The position numbers and the translations under genes were made by a program. The notes under the pieces were generated by a model. That model ran no database searches and had not been told where the DNA came from. It saw nothing but the letters and a program-made list of their open reading frames with translations. 64,000 bases of DNA from Aliivibrio sp. S4MY1 (GTDB lineage Bacteria; Pseudomonadota; Gammaproteobacteria; Enterobacterales; Vibrionaceae). Position 1 is the first letter of the stretch. Each line of letters starts with the position of its first letter. The stretch lies in NCBI RefSeq assembly GCF_028765545.1, contig NZ_JARACP010000003.1, positions 205,468 to 269,467 of the forward strand. The letters are read 5' to 3'. This document shows, piece after piece, positions 39,811 to 51,514 of this stretch.

Positions 39811-41546
39811 AATTACCAAATAGAAAAAAAAATAATAAACGCATAACCAAAGCGCCGCCGACTCTCATTCAGTGGCGCTTTGGCGTTATTGTTTTCTTTG
39901 TTTTTCTTGCTTTAGCAATCTTAATTGCCCGCGCAGCTTATATTCAAGTGATTGAGCCTGATAACCTTATTAAGCAAGGGGATATGCGTTCTATTCGTGT
40001 TAAAGCCCTTCCTTCTGCTCGTGGCATCATTTCAGATCGTAATGATGAACAGCTTGCTGTAAGTGTTCCAGTTGATGCGGTTTGGGCTGATCCTGTCGCA
40101 ATTTATAAGGCAGGTGGTTTAGTTGAAGTTGAGCGTTGGTATGCGCTTGCTGATGTCTTAGGACTAAAACGAAAAGAATTATTATCCAAGATTGAGAACA
40201 ACAAAAAACGTCGTTTTATTTACCTTCAACGTCAAATATCTCCTGCTGTTGCTGCTTATATTCGTAAATTAAAATTAGCGGGTATTGGCTTAAAAGCAGA
40301 ATCACGTCGTTATTACCCAAGTGGTGAGATCAGTGCGCATGTTATTGGTGTAACAGGTATTGATAGCCATGGTTTGGAAGGGGTTGAGCGCAGTTACGAT
40401 GGGTGGTTAACAGGTGAACCGGGTCGTAGAACCGTACGTAAAGATCGCTATGGTCGCGTGGTTGAAAATATTTCTCTAAAAGAGAAGCAAGAAGGTAAGC
40501 CATTAACCTTAAGTATTGATCAGCGTTTACAAGCGATAGCTTATCGTGCAATTAAACAAGCGGTATCTGACTTTAGAGCAATGTCTGGCTCAGTTGTTAT
40601 GATCGATATTAAGACGGGTGAAGTACTTGCAATGGTAAATGCACCATCTTACAACCCGAATAATCGTGAACAGTTACAAAGCTTTAGAATGCGTAACCGT
40701 GTTATTACCGATACGTTAGAACCGGGCTCTACGGTAAAACCTTTTGTAGTATTAGCCGCTTTAGATGGCGGAACAGCGAACTTAGATACGGTCATTGATA
40801 CCGGCAATGGCATCATGCGTATTGGCGGCAGCCGTGTTCGTGATAGCTCGAAAGTTGGTAAAGCCGATCTCACTACTATCTTGAAGAAATCAAGTAACAT
40901 CGGTGTTGCGCACTTAGCGTTGGGAATGCCTTTGCAAGAGTTGCTAGCCGAGTACGCTGCCGTTGGCCTTGCAGATCCATCAGGTTTAAACCTAATTGGA
41001 GAGGCAACGGGTATTTTCCCTGATCGCCGTCGTTGGTCTGATTTTGAAATTGCGACGTTAGCGTTTGGCTATGGTCTTTCTGTTACGCCAATTCAGTTAG
41101 CACACGCTTATGCAACGTTAGGGGCTTATGGCGAATATAGACCGCTTTCAATTTTGAAAACAACCGGTCCAACTCCGGGTAAACAAGTCGTTAACCGTCA
41201 ACATGCGAAAGCCGTATTAGAGATGATGGAAACCGTAACTCAACCAGGTGGTACAGCAACAAGAGCTGCCGTTCCTGGGTATCGAGTTGCAGCAAAAACA
41301 GGTACTTCGCGAAAAGCGGTTCGTGGTGGTTACAGTGATGAATACATGACGGTGACTGCGGGGGTAGCACCAGTAAGCAACCCTCGAATCGCACTTGTTA
41401 CTATCGTAAACCAACCGCAAGGTGATGAGTATTATGCTGGTCAAGTTGCGGCACCGATCTTTGGTCAAGTAATGAAAGATGCGCTACAAATTTTGAATGT
41501 GGCGCCAGATGAAAGTACCGTAAAACATATCGATGTATTGAATTAG
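39807..41546 (+). CDS. ftsI: Septal peptidoglycan transpeptidase PBP3
   Basis: 579 residues. One N-terminal membrane anchor (about 26-47), a dimerisation/pedestal domain and a transpeptidase domain with the three penicillin-binding motifs: STVKP (active Ser), SSN and KTGTS. It crosslinks septal peptidoglycan with FtsW. No substitutions at the motifs were noted. Followed by murE. Confidence 0.96.
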   Translation: MKLPNRKKNNKRITKAPPTLIQWRFGVIVFFVFLALAILIARAAYIQVIEPDNLIKQGDMRSIRVKALPSARGIISDRNDEQLAVSVPVDAVWADPVAIYKAGGLVEVERWYALADVLGLKRKELLSKIENNKKRRFIYLQRQISPAVAAYIRKLKLAGIGLKAESRRYYPSGEISAHVIGVTGIDSHGLEGVERSYDGWLTGEPGRRTVRKDRYGRVVENISLKEKQEGKPLTLSIDQRLQAIAYRAIKQAVSDFRAMSGSVVMIDIKTGEVLAMVNAPSYNPNNREQLQSFRMRNRVITDTLEPGSTVKPFVVLAALDGGTANLDTVIDTGNGIMRIGGSRVRDSSKVGKADLTTILKKSSNIGVAHLALGMPLQELLAEYAAVGLADPSGLNLIGEATGIFPDRRRWSDFEIATLAFGYGLSVTPIQLAHAYATLGAYGEYRPLSILKTTGPTPGKQVVNRQHAKAVLEMMETVTQPGGTATRAAVPGYRVAAKTGTSRKAVRGGYSDEYMTVTAGVAPVSNPRIALVTIVNQPQGDEYYAGQVAAPIFGQVMKDALQILNVAPDESTVKHIDVLN

Positions 41547-41556
41547 GAAAATGATG

Positions 41557-43035
41557 ATGCAGTTATCTGAATTACTGTTGCCTTGGTGCGAGTTAAATCA
41601 ATCTGTGACAATTTCATCTATGACATTGGACAGTCGTCAAGTTTCTCCAGGCTGTTTATTTGTAGCGATTAAAGGCCATGCCGTTGATGGTCGTCTATTT
41701 ATTTCATCTGCGATTGAGCAAGGCGCTGTGGCGGTTATTGCTGACGCTGATGAAGAAAATATTGCTGGGACGGTAAAGGTTATCGATAAAGCGATTGTTG
41801 TTTACATTGATTCCCTTTATACACAGTTAAGTGCGATTGCAGGAGTTTTCTATCAAGCCGATAAGAGAAGCATGCAACTCGTTGGTATTACCGGTACTAA
41901 TGGTAAAACAACGATTTCTCAGATCATTGCTCAATGGACGACATTATTAGGTCAACCTGCCGCAGTAATGGGGACCACTGGTAACGGATTATTATCAGAT
42001 TTGAAACCTGCTGTGAACACCACGGGCAGTCCAATTGAAATACAACAAACACTGACGGAGCTTGAGAATATCGGAGCTAAACTGACGGCATTAGAAGTGT
42101 CGTCTCATGGTTTGGTTCAAGGGCGTGTTAATGCGCTGTCTTTTGATGCTGCCGTATTTACGAACTTAAGCCGTGACCATCTTGATTACCATGGTGATAT
42201 GGCAAATTATGCTGAAGCTAAAAAGTTACTTTTTACTTCTCATAGCCCAAAACACTCAATCATCAATGCGGATGATCAAGTGGGTTGTCAATGGCTAAAA
42301 GAGATGCCTCATGCCGTCGCGGCTTCTTTAAATGAAGAAAACATCTCTTTTCATTCTGGTAAGAAAGTATTTGCGACATCAGTTGTTTATTCAACCGAAG
42401 GCATAAAGCTTTCAATCTCTTCTGATTGGGGTGATGTTGCTTTTTCTGTGCCTTTGATTGGGGCATTTAACGCGAGCAATATTCTCGTTGCTTTCGCGAC
42501 ACTTCTTTCTCTTGATTATGACATCCAAGCTTTAGCTCAAACAGCGTCTCAGCTGAATGCGGTTATTGGCAGAATGGAGTTGTTTACTGCAGATAATAAA
42601 GCCAAAGTGGTTGTGGATTATGCGCATACGCCTGATGCTTTAGATAAAGCGTTGCAAGCATTACGAGTTCATTGTGAAGGTAAACTTTGGTGTATTTTCG
42701 GTTGCGGTGGTGATAGAGATACAGGTAAACGACCAATGATGGCAAGTATTGCTGAGCAACAAGCGGATGTGGTCATTCTTAGTGATGATAACCCTCGTTC
42801 AGAAGATCCAAGTTTAATTACTGATAACATGTTAGCAGGATTAAAAACACCAGAATTAGCACATGTTATTCATGACCGTTTTAAAGCTTGTCAGTTTGCA
42901 TTATCTCAAGCAAATGAGAACGATATCATTTTACTCGCAGGTAAAGGGCACGAAGATTATCAGGTATTAGCCGATAAGACCGTTCATTACTCGGATCGTG
43001 AAACGGCACAAAAATTATTAGGGCTACAATCATGA
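41557..43035 (+). CDS. murE: UDP-MurNAc-L-Ala-D-Glu:meso-diaminopimelate ligase
   Basis: 492 residues from the third of three tandem ATGs (41551, 41554, 41557), the only one at a proper distance from the AGGA site. Mur ligase with ATP loop [10 protein letters not shown] near 110 and the DNPR motif near 410 that selects meso-diaminopimelate over lysine, so the peptidoglycan is the Gram-negative type. Overlaps murF by four bases. Confidence 0.96.
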   Translation: MQLSELLLPWCELNQSVTISSMTLDSRQVSPGCLFVAIKGHAVDGRLFISSAIEQGAVAVIADADEENIAGTVKVIDKAIVVYIDSLYTQLSAIAGVFYQADKRSMQLVGITGTNGKTTISQIIAQWTTLLGQPAAVMGTTGNGLLSDLKPAVNTTGSPIEIQQTLTELENIGAKLTALEVSSHGLVQGRVNALSFDAAVFTNLSRDHLDYHGDMANYAEAKKLLFTSHSPKHSIINADDQVGCQWLKEMPHAVAASLNEENISFHSGKKVFATSVVYSTEGIKLSISSDWGDVAFSVPLIGAFNASNILVAFATLLSLDYDIQALAQTASQLNAVIGRMELFTADNKAKVVVDYAHTPDALDKALQALRVHCEGKLWCIFGCGGDRDTGKRPMMASIAEQQADVVILSDDNPRSEDPSLITDNMLAGLKTPELAHVIHDRFKACQFALSQANENDIILLAGKGHEDYQVLADKTVHYSDRETAQKLLGLQS

Positions 43036-44390
43036 TAACTATGTTACTTAGCGAAATAGCAAAAGCGTGTGATGGGCGTTTGGTTGGGACGGATTGTCAA
43101 ATATCATCAGTATCAACAGACAGTCGACATATTGATGAACAAGGGCTTTTTGTTGCTCTTATCGGTGAACGCTTTGATGCCCATGATTTTATACCAGCAG
43201 TACAAGAGCAAGGCGCAAGCGCTCTTCTTGTATCAAAAAAAGTTGATACTTCACTTCCTCAAGTAATTGTTTCTGATACGCAAAAAGCGCTAGGCTTAAT
43301 GGCGAAACACGTACATCAGGTTTGTCATACTTTTACGTTTTCCTTAACAGGTAGTTGTGGCAAAACCACAGTAAAAGAGATGCTCGCTTCTATTTTAACT
43401 CGCTCTGGTGAAGTTTTAGCAACCGCTGGTAACTTTAATAATGAGATCGGCGTTCCGTTAACGTTATTACGTTCTCAACCAAGTAATGATTTTGCCGTTA
43501 TCGAATTGGGCGCAAATCATCAAAATGAAATCTCATACACAACTCAATTAGCTCAACCCAATGTTGCTCTGGTTAATAATATCGCGGCAGCGCATTTAGA
43601 AGGGTTTGGTTCAATTGAAGGAGTAGCAAAAGCAAAGGGTGAGATTTTTGAGGGGCTACAAGAAAACGGAACCGCTATTTATAATTTAGATAGCAATGGT
43701 TTACCAAAGTGGTCTTCGTTATTTGAAGGTAAAAAAGTATTTAGTTTTGCTATGAGTAACTCTAGTGCTGATTTTTATGCTTCAAATATTGAAATAAATG
43801 GCATGGGTGAACCAAGTTTTCAAATCAATACGCCTCAAGGAAGTACTCAAGTTTCTTTAGGCATTATTGGTAAGCATAATGTAGTCAATGCAGTTGCTGC
43901 TGCGGCTTTAGCGATTCAAGCTAACGCGTCACTAGATGATATTCAACAAGGGCTACAACAGTTGAGTAGCGTGAAAGGGCGTGTTGCCGTTGAAACGTTA
44001 GGATCTGGTTTGAAAGTTATTGATGATACTTACAATGCTAGCGTTCCTGCGATGAAAGCAGCAGTGGATTTACTGAGTGGGTTTAAAGGCCAACGTTGGC
44101 TTGTTTTAGGTAATATGGCCGAGCTAGGTGAAGAAAGCCTTGCACTTCATCGTGAAGTTGGGGAATATGCTGCCCCATATCAATTTGAGCAAGTAGTGAC
44201 ATTTGGTGATGACACAAAAGTGATTAGTGAGCTATGTAATGGCCGCCATTTCGAAACGCGTTCTGATTTGAACGCCTACTTACTTAAAGAATTACAATCT
44301 ATTAAACATAATGAGGTTACCGTGCTAGTTAAAGGTGCCAACAGTTCACGAATGAGCGAAGTGGTTTCTGCTCTTAAGGAGTGTCAATAA
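43032..44390 (+). CDS. murF: UDP-MurNAc-tripeptide:D-Ala-D-Ala ligase
   Basis: 452 residues (E. coli 452). Mur ligase with [11 protein letters not shown] near 107, an N-terminal UDP-binding domain and the [11 protein letters not shown] motif near 335. It completes the UDP-MurNAc-pentapeptide. Start overlaps the murE stop (ATGA); an ATG nine bases further in is possible. Its end overlaps mraY (TAATG). Confidence 0.95.
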   Translation: MITMLLSEIAKACDGRLVGTDCQISSVSTDSRHIDEQGLFVALIGERFDAHDFIPAVQEQGASALLVSKKVDTSLPQVIVSDTQKALGLMAKHVHQVCHTFTFSLTGSCGKTTVKEMLASILTRSGEVLATAGNFNNEIGVPLTLLRSQPSNDFAVIELGANHQNEISYTTQLAQPNVALVNNIAAAHLEGFGSIEGVAKAKGEIFEGLQENGTAIYNLDSNGLPKWSSLFEGKKVFSFAMSNSSADFYASNIEINGMGEPSFQINTPQGSTQVSLGIIGKHNVVNAVAAAALAIQANASLDDIQQGLQQLSSVKGRVAVETLGSGLKVIDDTYNASVPAMKAAVDLLSGFKGQRWLVLGNMAELGEESLALHREVGEYAAPYQFEQVVTFGDDTKVISELCNGRHFETRSDLNAYLLKELQSIKHNEVTVLVKGANSSRMSEVVSALKECQ

Positions 44391-45472
44391 TGATTATTTG
44401 GTTATCCAATTTTCTAGAGCAATATTTTCCATTTTTCCGCCTATTTGAATATTTAAGCTTTAGAGCCATTTTAAGTATTATCACAGCATTAACCATTTCT
44501 CTTTGGATGGGGCCGAAATTAATTAAATGGTTACAAAACCTACAAATCGGTCAAGTTGTACGTGATGATGGTCCTGAATCGCATTTCAGTAAACGTGGTA
44601 CACCAACCATGGGCGGTATCATGATTCTTACTGCGATTACGGTGACCGTATTCTTGTGGGCAGATCTGACAAACCCTTATGTATGGGCGGTAATGTTCGT
44701 ATTGCTAGGTTATGGTGCCGTTGGTTTTGTTGATGACTATCGTAAAGTTGTTCGTAAAAACACCGATGGTTTGATTGCTCGTTGGAAGTACTTTTGGCAA
44801 TCAGCAATTGCGTTAGTGGTTGCTTTTGCTTTATATGCTTACGGTAAAGATACGGCTGCAACACAGTTAGTGGTTCCTTTCTTTAAAGAAATAATGCCTC
44901 AACTTGGCCTTGCTTATATCCTTCTGACTTATTTTGTTATTGTGGGTACAAGTAATGCGGTGAACTTAACCGATGGTCTTGATGGTTTAGCTATCATGCC
45001 TACGGTATTCGTTGCTGCTGGTTTTGCCTTTATTGCATGGGCTACTGGTAATGTACAGTTTGCGAATTACTTACATATTCCACACATCCCACAAGCAAGT
45101 GAGTTAGTGGTTGTGTGTGCTGCGATTGTTGGGGCCGGTTTTGGTTTCTTATGGTTTAACACATACCCAGCACAAGTATTTATGGGCGATGTAGGTTCAT
45201 TAGCGCTTGGTGGTGCATTAGGTACGATTGCGGTGTTAGTTCGTCAAGAGTTCCTATTGGTTATCATGGGTGGTGTATTCGTTGTTGAAACCTTATCGGT
45301 AATTTTACAAGTAGGTTCATATAAACTACGTGGTCAGCGTATCTTCCGTATGGCACCAATCCATCACCATTATGAGTTAAAAGGCTGGCCAGAGCCTCGC
45401 GTTATTGTGCGTTTCTGGATTATTTCTATGTTATTGGTTCTTATTGCATTAGCGACATTGAAGGTACGTTAA
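44390..45472 (+). CDS. mraY: Phospho-MurNAc-pentapeptide translocase (lipid I synthase)
   Basis: 360 residues, same as E. coli, from the ATG at 44390 with an AAGGAG site eight bases upstream. Ten membrane helices; active-site motifs [31 protein letters not shown] and the HIPHHHYE-type HHH cluster (here [11 protein letters not shown]). It links the soluble precursor to undecaprenyl phosphate. Confidence 0.97.
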   Translation: MIIWLSNFLEQYFPFFRLFEYLSFRAILSIITALTISLWMGPKLIKWLQNLQIGQVVRDDGPESHFSKRGTPTMGGIMILTAITVTVFLWADLTNPYVWAVMFVLLGYGAVGFVDDYRKVVRKNTDGLIARWKYFWQSAIALVVAFALYAYGKDTAATQLVVPFFKEIMPQLGLAYILLTYFVIVGTSNAVNLTDGLDGLAIMPTVFVAAGFAFIAWATGNVQFANYLHIPHIPQASELVVVCAAIVGAGFGFLWFNTYPAQVFMGDVGSLALGGALGTIAVLVRQEFLLVIMGGVFVVETLSVILQVGSYKLRGQRIFRMAPIHHHYELKGWPEPRVIVRFWIISMLLVLIALATLKVR

Positions 45473-45473
45473 T

Positions 45474-46796
45474 ATGAGTGGTTTTGGTGGTGTAAAAAAT
45501 GTTGTAGTGGTTGGCTTAGGCATGACAGGTTTGTCTGTCGTTAAGCATTTACTGAGACAGCCTGAAGCGTTAACAATTAAAGTGATTGATACTCGTGATA
45601 CACCGCCAGGCCATGACCAATTGCCTGAAAATGTAGAGTTGTATTCTGGAGAATGGCAACAAGATTGGTTGATTAACGCCGATCTGATTGTAACGAACCC
45701 TGGAATCGCCTTAGCTTCACCTCAACTGAAGCCTGCAATGGATAAAGGAATTCAGATTGTTGGTGACATCGAGTTATTTGCTTGGGCGGTGAATGCGCCT
45801 GTTATTGCGATTACCGGTTCTAATGGCAAAAGTACGGTGACCGATCTCACCGGAGAAATGGCAAAAGCAGCAGGAGTAAAAACCGCTGTTGGAGGAAACA
45901 TAGGCTTTGCGGCGCTTGATTTATTAGATCAAGATGCTGAGCTTTATGTTCTTGAGCTTTCGAGCTTCCAACTTGAAACAACCTCTACATTAAAACTGAA
46001 AGCGGCTGCATTTTTGAACTTATCTGAAGATCATATGGACCGCTATCAAGGCATGGCTGATTATCGTCAAGCTAAGCTGCGTATCTTTGCTCATGCAGAG
46101 GTAGGTATTGTTAACCGTGACGATAAACAAACTTACCCTGATGTTGAAAAAACAGTAAAAAGTTTTGGGTTTGATCAAGGTGATTATGGCTGCATTGAAA
46201 AAGAAGGTACAGAGTATTTAGCAAAAGACTCAGTGTCAATTATTGCAGCGAGTGAATTAGGGTTAGTTGGAAAACACAATATAGCAAACGCCTTAGTCGC
46301 TATCGCTTTACTTGATGCCGTGGGCATTAATATTAAATCTACACTCGATACATTAAGAACTTACAATGGATTGACACATAGATGTCAGGTTGTCGCTGAT
46401 AATGGCGGTATTCGTTGGGTTAATGATTCAAAGGCGACCAATGTGGCAAGTACGTTAGCCGCATTATCTGGTTTAAATATCGATGGAAAGCTGCACCTCT
46501 TGGTTGGTGGTGTTGGTAAAGGTGCTGATTTTTCAGAGCTATCTCCTGCATTAAAAGCGCTTGATTTAATGATGTATTGTTTTGGAGAAGATGGTCCTCA
46601 ATTTATTCCATTAGATCCACGCTCTGGCTTATTCCAAACTATGGATGAAGCATTAGCATCCCTTTTTCCAACACTAAATGCAGGCGATATGGTGATGCTT
46701 TCTCCTGCGTGTGCAAGTTTTGATCAGTACGCAAATTTCATGGCTAGAGGTGATGCTTTCACTCAACTAGCAAAACAGTATTCAGCTGAGAGTTAA
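45474..46796 (+). CDS. murD: UDP-MurNAc-L-Ala:D-Glu ligase
   Basis: 440 residues (E. coli 438). N-terminal Rossmann-type UDP domain ([17 protein letters not shown]), ATP loop [11 protein letters not shown] near 113 and the HRCQ motif near 300. It adds D-glutamate to the growing stem peptide. One base separates it from mraY and two from ftsW. Confidence 0.96.
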   Translation: MSGFGGVKNVVVVGLGMTGLSVVKHLLRQPEALTIKVIDTRDTPPGHDQLPENVELYSGEWQQDWLINADLIVTNPGIALASPQLKPAMDKGIQIVGDIELFAWAVNAPVIAITGSNGKSTVTDLTGEMAKAAGVKTAVGGNIGFAALDLLDQDAELYVLELSSFQLETTSTLKLKAAAFLNLSEDHMDRYQGMADYRQAKLRIFAHAEVGIVNRDDKQTYPDVEKTVKSFGFDQGDYGCIEKEGTEYLAKDSVSIIAASELGLVGKHNIANALVAIALLDAVGINIKSTLDTLRTYNGLTHRCQVVADNGGIRWVNDSKATNVASTLAALSGLNIDGKLHLLVGGVGKGADFSELSPALKALDLMMYCFGEDGPQFIPLDPRSGLFQTMDEALASLFPTLNAGDMVMLSPACASFDQYANFMARGDAFTQLAKQYSAES

Positions 46797-46798
46797 TT

Positions 46799-48001
46799 TT
46801 GATAATTGATCGTATTAAACAATGGGCATCTCCAGTTCAAGACTGGTGTTTAACGCCATCACCTAAAGTCATGTTTGATCGTCAGTTGATTTGGATTGCA
46901 CTTGGCTTGATGCTTACTGGATTGGTAATGGTTGGTTCAGCCTCTTTTCCTATTAGTACGCGCTTAACGGATCAGCCATTTCATTTTATGATGCGACACA
47001 TGTTATTTGTATGTTTAGCGCTTGGTGCTTCATCGGTTGTACTACGCATTAAACTGGATGATTGGTTGAAATACAGTATGTTGCTACTGTTTATTTCATT
47101 TGCATTATTGGCCGCTGTTTTAGTGGTGGGTAAATCCGTAAATGGTGCCGCTCGTTGGCTACCATTGGGCATATTTAACTTACAGCCTGCAGAAGTTGCA
47201 AAACTTTCTTTATTTGTTTTCATTGCGGGGTATCTTGTTCGTCGCCACGGCGAGGTGAGAGATAGTTTTAAAGGGTTTGTGAAACCATTAGTGGTATTGA
47301 TTGGTCTTGCTTTTTTCTTACTATTACAACCCGATTTAGGAACAACCATTGTAATGTTTGTTACTACCATTGGAATGCTATTTATTGCTGGGGCTAAGTT
47401 ATGGCAATTTATCGCACTTGTAATGAGTGGTATTTCGTTAGTGATTGTTTTGATCATTGCAGAACCTTATCGTATGCGTCGTGTCACCTCTTTTTTAGAC
47501 CCGTGGCAAGATCCATTTGGTAGTGGTTATCAGCTGACTCAATCCCTGATGGCTTTTGGGCGAGGAGGTTGGTTTGGGGAAGGTCTTGGTAACTCAATTC
47601 AGAAACTAGAATACTTACCAGAAGCGCATACTGACTTTGTTTTTGCGGTTATTGCAGAAGAATTAGGGTTTGTAGGTGTTACTCTTGTTTTAGTATTAAT
47701 TTTTGCGTTAGTACTAAAAGCGTTACTTATTGGACGTAAATGCTTGCAGCATGACCAGCGTTTTGGTGGATTCCTAGCTTTTGGTATTGGTATTTGGTTT
47801 GCTTTCCAGACTTTGGTAAACGTAGGTGCAGCGGCGGGTATCGTTCCAACCAAAGGGTTAACGTTGCCACTCATCAGTTATGGTGGTTCCAGTTTAATTA
47901 TTATGTCGATAGCGGTGTCGCTGCTTATTCGAATTGATCATGAATGTCGGGTCTTTTTAGAAAACGAGCCTCCACGGAGCGAAAATGAAGAACAAAAATA
48001 A
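46799..48001 (+). CDS. ftsW: SEDS septal glycosyltransferase FtsW
   Basis: 400 residues from a TTG with a GAGAG site; no ATG precedes the first membrane helix until 46871. Ten membrane helices, SEDS family, with [21 protein letters not shown] and [19 protein letters not shown]. It polymerises lipid II with FtsI. Its last 17 bases overlap murG. Confidence 0.95.
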   Translation: MIIDRIKQWASPVQDWCLTPSPKVMFDRQLIWIALGLMLTGLVMVGSASFPISTRLTDQPFHFMMRHMLFVCLALGASSVVLRIKLDDWLKYSMLLLFISFALLAAVLVVGKSVNGAARWLPLGIFNLQPAEVAKLSLFVFIAGYLVRRHGEVRDSFKGFVKPLVVLIGLAFFLLLQPDLGTTIVMFVTTIGMLFIAGAKLWQFIALVMSGISLVIVLIIAEPYRMRRVTSFLDPWQDPFGSGYQLTQSLMAFGRGGWFGEGLGNSIQKLEYLPEAHTDFVFAVIAEELGFVGVTLVLVLIFALVLKALLIGRKCLQHDQRFGGFLAFGIGIWFAFQTLVNVGAAAGIVPTKGLTLPLISYGGSSLIIMSIAVSLLIRIDHECRVFLENEPPRSENEEQK

Positions 48002-49049
48002 ACGTTTATTAGTGATGGCTGGTGGTACTGGTGGGCACGTGTTTCCTGGTTTAGCCGTAGCGAAGCAACTTCAAAGTGAAGGTTGGGAAATTCGTTGGCT
48101 AGGAACAGAAGACAGAATGGAGGCGGATTTAGTACCAAAACATGGTATTGAAATCGACTTTATTAAAGTAAAAGGGTTGCGTGGGCAAGGTATAAAAAAA
48201 TTGCTTGCCGCACCCTTTCAGATTTTAGGTGCAATTTCTCAAGCAAAAAAACACATTAAAGCGTGGCAGCCTGATGTTGTTCTTGGCATGGGCGGTTATG
48301 TAAGTGGGCCAGGTGGTATTGCTGCATGGTTATCTGGTATTCCAGTGGTATTGCATGAGCAAAATGCCGTTGCAGGGTTAACCAATCAATGGTTATCTAA
48401 AATTGCAAAACGGGTTTTTCAGGCGTTTCCAGGAGCATTCCCAAATGCTGAGATCGTCGGAAATCCTGTACGTGAAGATGTATGCCAATTACCTCATCCA
48501 AAAGAAAGATTTGCAGAGCGAACTGGCCCTATTCGTTTGTTAGTGATGGGAGGCAGTCAAGGTGCACGCATTCTAAATACGACCTTACCAGAAGCATTAC
48601 CCCAGCTAAATCACGCTATTGAAATTTGGCATCAAGCAGGTAAAGGTAATCAAGACACCGTAAATCAAGCTTATAAGGATAGCGGTATTGCAGATGCTAA
48701 AGTGACAGAGTTCATTGATGATGTTGCAGAAGCTTATGCATGGGCTGATGTATTAGTTTGTCGTTCGGGTGCATTAACGGTATCTGAGGTTTCGGCAGCA
48801 GGGGTTGGTTCTGTATTTATTCCTTTTATGCATAAAGATCGCCAACAAGCATTAAACGCAGATCATCTCGTACAGTGTGGCGCAGCGCAAATGATTGAAC
48901 AACAAGATTTAACAGTTAAAGGTTTGGTTGATACACTGAATGGTTTAGAACGAAAAGAATTATTAGAAATGGCATGTAATGCACGTAAGTCTGCGATTAT
49001 TGACGCTGATGTGCGTGTTGCCAATGCGATTAAAGACCTCGCAAAATAA
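47985..49049 (+). CDS. murG: Lipid II synthase MurG (UDP-GlcNAc transferase)
   Basis: 354 residues (E. coli 355). GT-B glycosyltransferase with [14 protein letters not shown] near residue 13, [11 protein letters not shown] near 102 and the donor-binding RSGALTVSE near 262. Transfers GlcNAc to lipid I at the inner face of the membrane. GGAG site lies within ftsW. Confidence 0.97.
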   Translation: MKNKNKRLLVMAGGTGGHVFPGLAVAKQLQSEGWEIRWLGTEDRMEADLVPKHGIEIDFIKVKGLRGQGIKKLLAAPFQILGAISQAKKHIKAWQPDVVLGMGGYVSGPGGIAAWLSGIPVVLHEQNAVAGLTNQWLSKIAKRVFQAFPGAFPNAEIVGNPVREDVCQLPHPKERFAERTGPIRLLVMGGSQGARILNTTLPEALPQLNHAIEIWHQAGKGNQDTVNQAYKDSGIADAKVTEFIDDVAEAYAWADVLVCRSGALTVSEVSAAGVGSVFIPFMHKDRQQALNADHLVQCGAAQMIEQQDLTVKGLVDTLNGLERKELLEMACNARKSAIIDADVRVANAIKDLAK

Positions 49050-49067
49050 AAAGAATTGAGATTTAGA

Positions 49068-50531
49068 ATGATAAAAGATCAGAAACTGCAATTAGCTGAA
49101 ATTAGAACCATGATCCCTGAAATGCGCCGCGTTGAATGTATTCACTTTGTCGGTATTGGTGGCGCAGGAATGAGTGGTATTGCTGAAGTACTTCTAAACG
49201 AAGGCTATCACATTAGCGGTTCAGATATGGCTGAGAATACAGTCACGGTTCGTTTAGCTCAAAAAGGAGCGACGATATTTTCTGGACATCAAGCAAGTAA
49301 TGTAGAAAAAGCCAGTGTTGTGGTTGTATCTACTGCCATTGATCCAACGAATCCAGAAATTGTTGCAGCAAAAGAACATCGCATCCCAGTTATTCGTCGT
49401 GCTGAAATGTTAGCGGAACTCATGCGCTACCGTCATGGTATTGCGGTAGCGGGAACGCACGGTAAGACAACGACCACAGCATTAACCACTCAGATTTATT
49501 CAGAAGCAGGGTTAGATCCAACATTTGTAAATGGCGGCTTGGTGAAAAATGCAGGTACAAATGCACGTTTAGGCTCTAGTCGATTCTTAATTGCAGAAGC
49601 AGACGAGAGTGACGCGTCATTCTTACACTTACAGCCTATGGTAAGTATTGTCACTAATATTGAAGCTGACCACATGGATACCTATGGTGGTGACTTTGAA
49701 GTATTAAAACAAACGTTTATTGATTTTCTTCATAACTTACCATTCTATGGTCAAGCGGTAATGTGCATTGACGATAATGTGGTTAGAGAGTTATTACCAC
49801 GAGTCAGTCGTCAAGTGATAACCTATGGTTTTTCAGAAGATGCTGATGTGCGTTTAATTAATTACCGTCAAGTTGGTCAGCAAAGTTTCTTCACAGTGCA
49901 GAGAAAAGAACGCACTGATTTAGATATTATTTTAAATATTCCAGGTAAGCACAATGCCTTGAATGCAACCGCAGCTATTGCTGTTGCAACAGAGGAAGAA
50001 GTAGAAGATGAAGCGATTCTATCTGCACTTTTAAACTTCGAAGGTGCGGGGCGTCGTTTTGACCAACTTGGAGAGTTTGAAACAGGCAATGGCTCGGCAA
50101 TGTTAGTGGATGATTATGGTCACCATCCGACAGAAGTTGATGTAACGATTAAAGCAGCACGTGCTGGCTGGGCTGAAAAGCGCCTTGTTATGATTTTCCA
50201 ACCGCACCGCTATAGCCGAACTCGTGATTTATATGATGATTTTGCAAATGTCTTGGATAATGTTGACGTATTAATTATGCTTGATGTGTATGCTGCTGGT
50301 GAAACCCCAATAGCAGGGGCTGATGGAAGATCTCTATGTCGAACCATTCGTGGTCGAGGAAAAATTGATCCTATCTTTGTACCAAATATTGATGCATTAC
50401 CTCCAGTGTTGGCAAATGTGATCCAAGAAGGCGATCTCGTGCTTACTCAAGGTGCTGGAGATGTAGGTAAATTAGCAAAGCAATTAGCATCAATGAAATT
50501 AAATATTGAAACTATGCGTGAGTTTGGATAA
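49068..50531 (+). CDS. murC: UDP-MurNAc:L-alanine ligase
   Basis: 487 residues from the ATG at 49068 (TTGAG site seven bases upstream); a TTG at 49056 is the longer alternative. [15 protein letters not shown] begins the UDP domain, ATP loop [10 protein letters not shown] near 122, and [10 protein letters not shown] near 345. It starts the stem peptide. In E. coli ddlB follows directly; here there is a 210-base structured spacer before ftsQ. Confidence 0.96.
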   Translation: MIKDQKLQLAEIRTMIPEMRRVECIHFVGIGGAGMSGIAEVLLNEGYHISGSDMAENTVTVRLAQKGATIFSGHQASNVEKASVVVVSTAIDPTNPEIVAAKEHRIPVIRRAEMLAELMRYRHGIAVAGTHGKTTTTALTTQIYSEAGLDPTFVNGGLVKNAGTNARLGSSRFLIAEADESDASFLHLQPMVSIVTNIEADHMDTYGGDFEVLKQTFIDFLHNLPFYGQAVMCIDDNVVRELLPRVSRQVITYGFSEDADVRLINYRQVGQQSFFTVQRKERTDLDIILNIPGKHNALNATAAIAVATEEEVEDEAILSALLNFEGAGRRFDQLGEFETGNGSAMLVDDYGHHPTEVDVTIKAARAGWAEKRLVMIFQPHRYSRTRDLYDDFANVLDNVDVLIMLDVYAAGETPIAGADGRSLCRTIRGRGKIDPIFVPNIDALPPVLANVIQEGDLVLTQGAGDVGKLAKQLASMKLNIETMREFG

Positions 50532-50551
50532 TTATTGTTTAATTAGTTAGA

Positions 50552-50619
50552 ACTTCTAATAAAAATACGAATAATGAGATAGAATCCTTATTGTATTAAT
50601 AATATCCTATTAGAAGTTA
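50552..50619. repeat. 11 bp inverted repeat upstream of ftsQ
   Basis: AACTTCTAATA and TATTAGAAGTT are perfect inverted copies flanking about 46 AT-rich bases right after murC. Exact ends are within a few bases. Confidence 0.5.
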
Positions 50620-50639
50620 GGATAGAGGGCTTTTGAGCC

Positions 50640-50697
50640 CTATACTTATTAGATGAAATTTGTTTTATCGCCCTCAAAGTATAATAAATTGGTATAG
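50640..50697. repeat. Palindromic element upstream of ftsQ with CTATAC/GTATAG ends
   Basis: CTATACTTATTA at the left pairs with TAATAA-ATTG-GTATAG at the right, leaving ATTG as a bulge. The right end reads ATTGGTAT, the motif shared by the other palindromes in the window. It contains a TATAAT at 50680-50685. Confidence 0.5.
50680..50685 (+). promoter_or_regulatory. Candidate -10 box for ftsQAZ
   Basis: A perfect TATAAT lies 57 bases before the ftsQ start; the -35 region (AATTTG, 17-base spacer) is poor. It would supply ftsQAZ independently of the mur genes. Confidence 0.35.
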
Positions 50698-50741
50698 TTT
50701 ATTGTAGATGGCGTTATATATTGGCTCTGTTGTGAAAGAAT

Positions 50742-51500
50742 ATGATTAAGACGGTCAAAATGAATACTTCATTTGATAAAGAAAAAGTAAGAAAACACCT
50801 TCCTGGTGGGCTCTTTCTTTCTTTAGTCGTAATTATTTCATTATGGCTTGTTATCTCAACAGTGAGTTGGATGACAGATGAAGACAGATTGCCTTTATCT
50901 CATATGATTATTCAAGGTCAATTAAAACACATTACGGCAGATGATATTCGCGAAGCCATTGATTCAATGGATTCTATTGGGACGTTTATGACCCAAGATG
51001 TGAATAAATTGCAAGATGCATTATTGTCTTTGCCTTGGATCGCCCAAGTTTCTGTTCGTAAGCAGTGGCCTGAAACGATTAAAGTGTTCGTTGTTGAGCA
51101 CCAACCAGAAGCAACTTGGAATAACAACGTTATTGTTAATCCCGAAGGCGTTGTATTTAATGCGCCAATGAGCGATTTATTAGAGCCAAAACCTGCTTTA
51201 TTTGGACCAGAAACGAGCAGCAAAGAAGTGCTCGCCTTTTGGCATCAGTTACAAAAGCAATTTGCTCCGTTAAATATAACGGTTCACAGTGTCGCATTGA
51301 CAGATAGATTGTCTTGGCAAGTGGTTTTAGATAACGGTATACGACTAGAGCTTGGTCGTGACGCTAGAGAAGAAAGAGTCAATCGTTTTGTTGCTCTATA
51401 TAAGCAATTAACAGATAAAAAAAATTCGATAGATTATATAGATCTTCGTTACGATACAGGTGCTGCCGTTGGGTGGAAACCTGATGATGTTGAAGATTAA
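50742..51500 (+). CDS. ftsQ: Cell division protein FtsQ
   Basis: 252 residues (E. coli 276). Short cytoplasmic tail, one membrane helix (about 27-48), a POTRA domain (about 58-128; LSHMIIQGQLKHITADDIREAI) and the beta domain that docks FtsL/FtsB. An ATG at 50760 is an alternative start; neither has a strong ribosome site. Followed by ftsA after 14 bases. Confidence 0.93.
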   Translation: MIKTVKMNTSFDKEKVRKHLPGGLFLSLVVIISLWLVISTVSWMTDEDRLPLSHMIIQGQLKHITADDIREAIDSMDSIGTFMTQDVNKLQDALLSLPWIAQVSVRKQWPETIKVFVVEHQPEATWNNNVIVNPEGVVFNAPMSDLLEPKPALFGPETSSKEVLAFWHQLQKQFAPLNITVHSVALTDRLSWQVVLDNGIRLELGRDAREERVNRFVALYKQLTDKKNSIDYIDLRYDTGAAVGWKPDDVED

Positions 51501-51514
51501 AGAAGAGAATTGAC

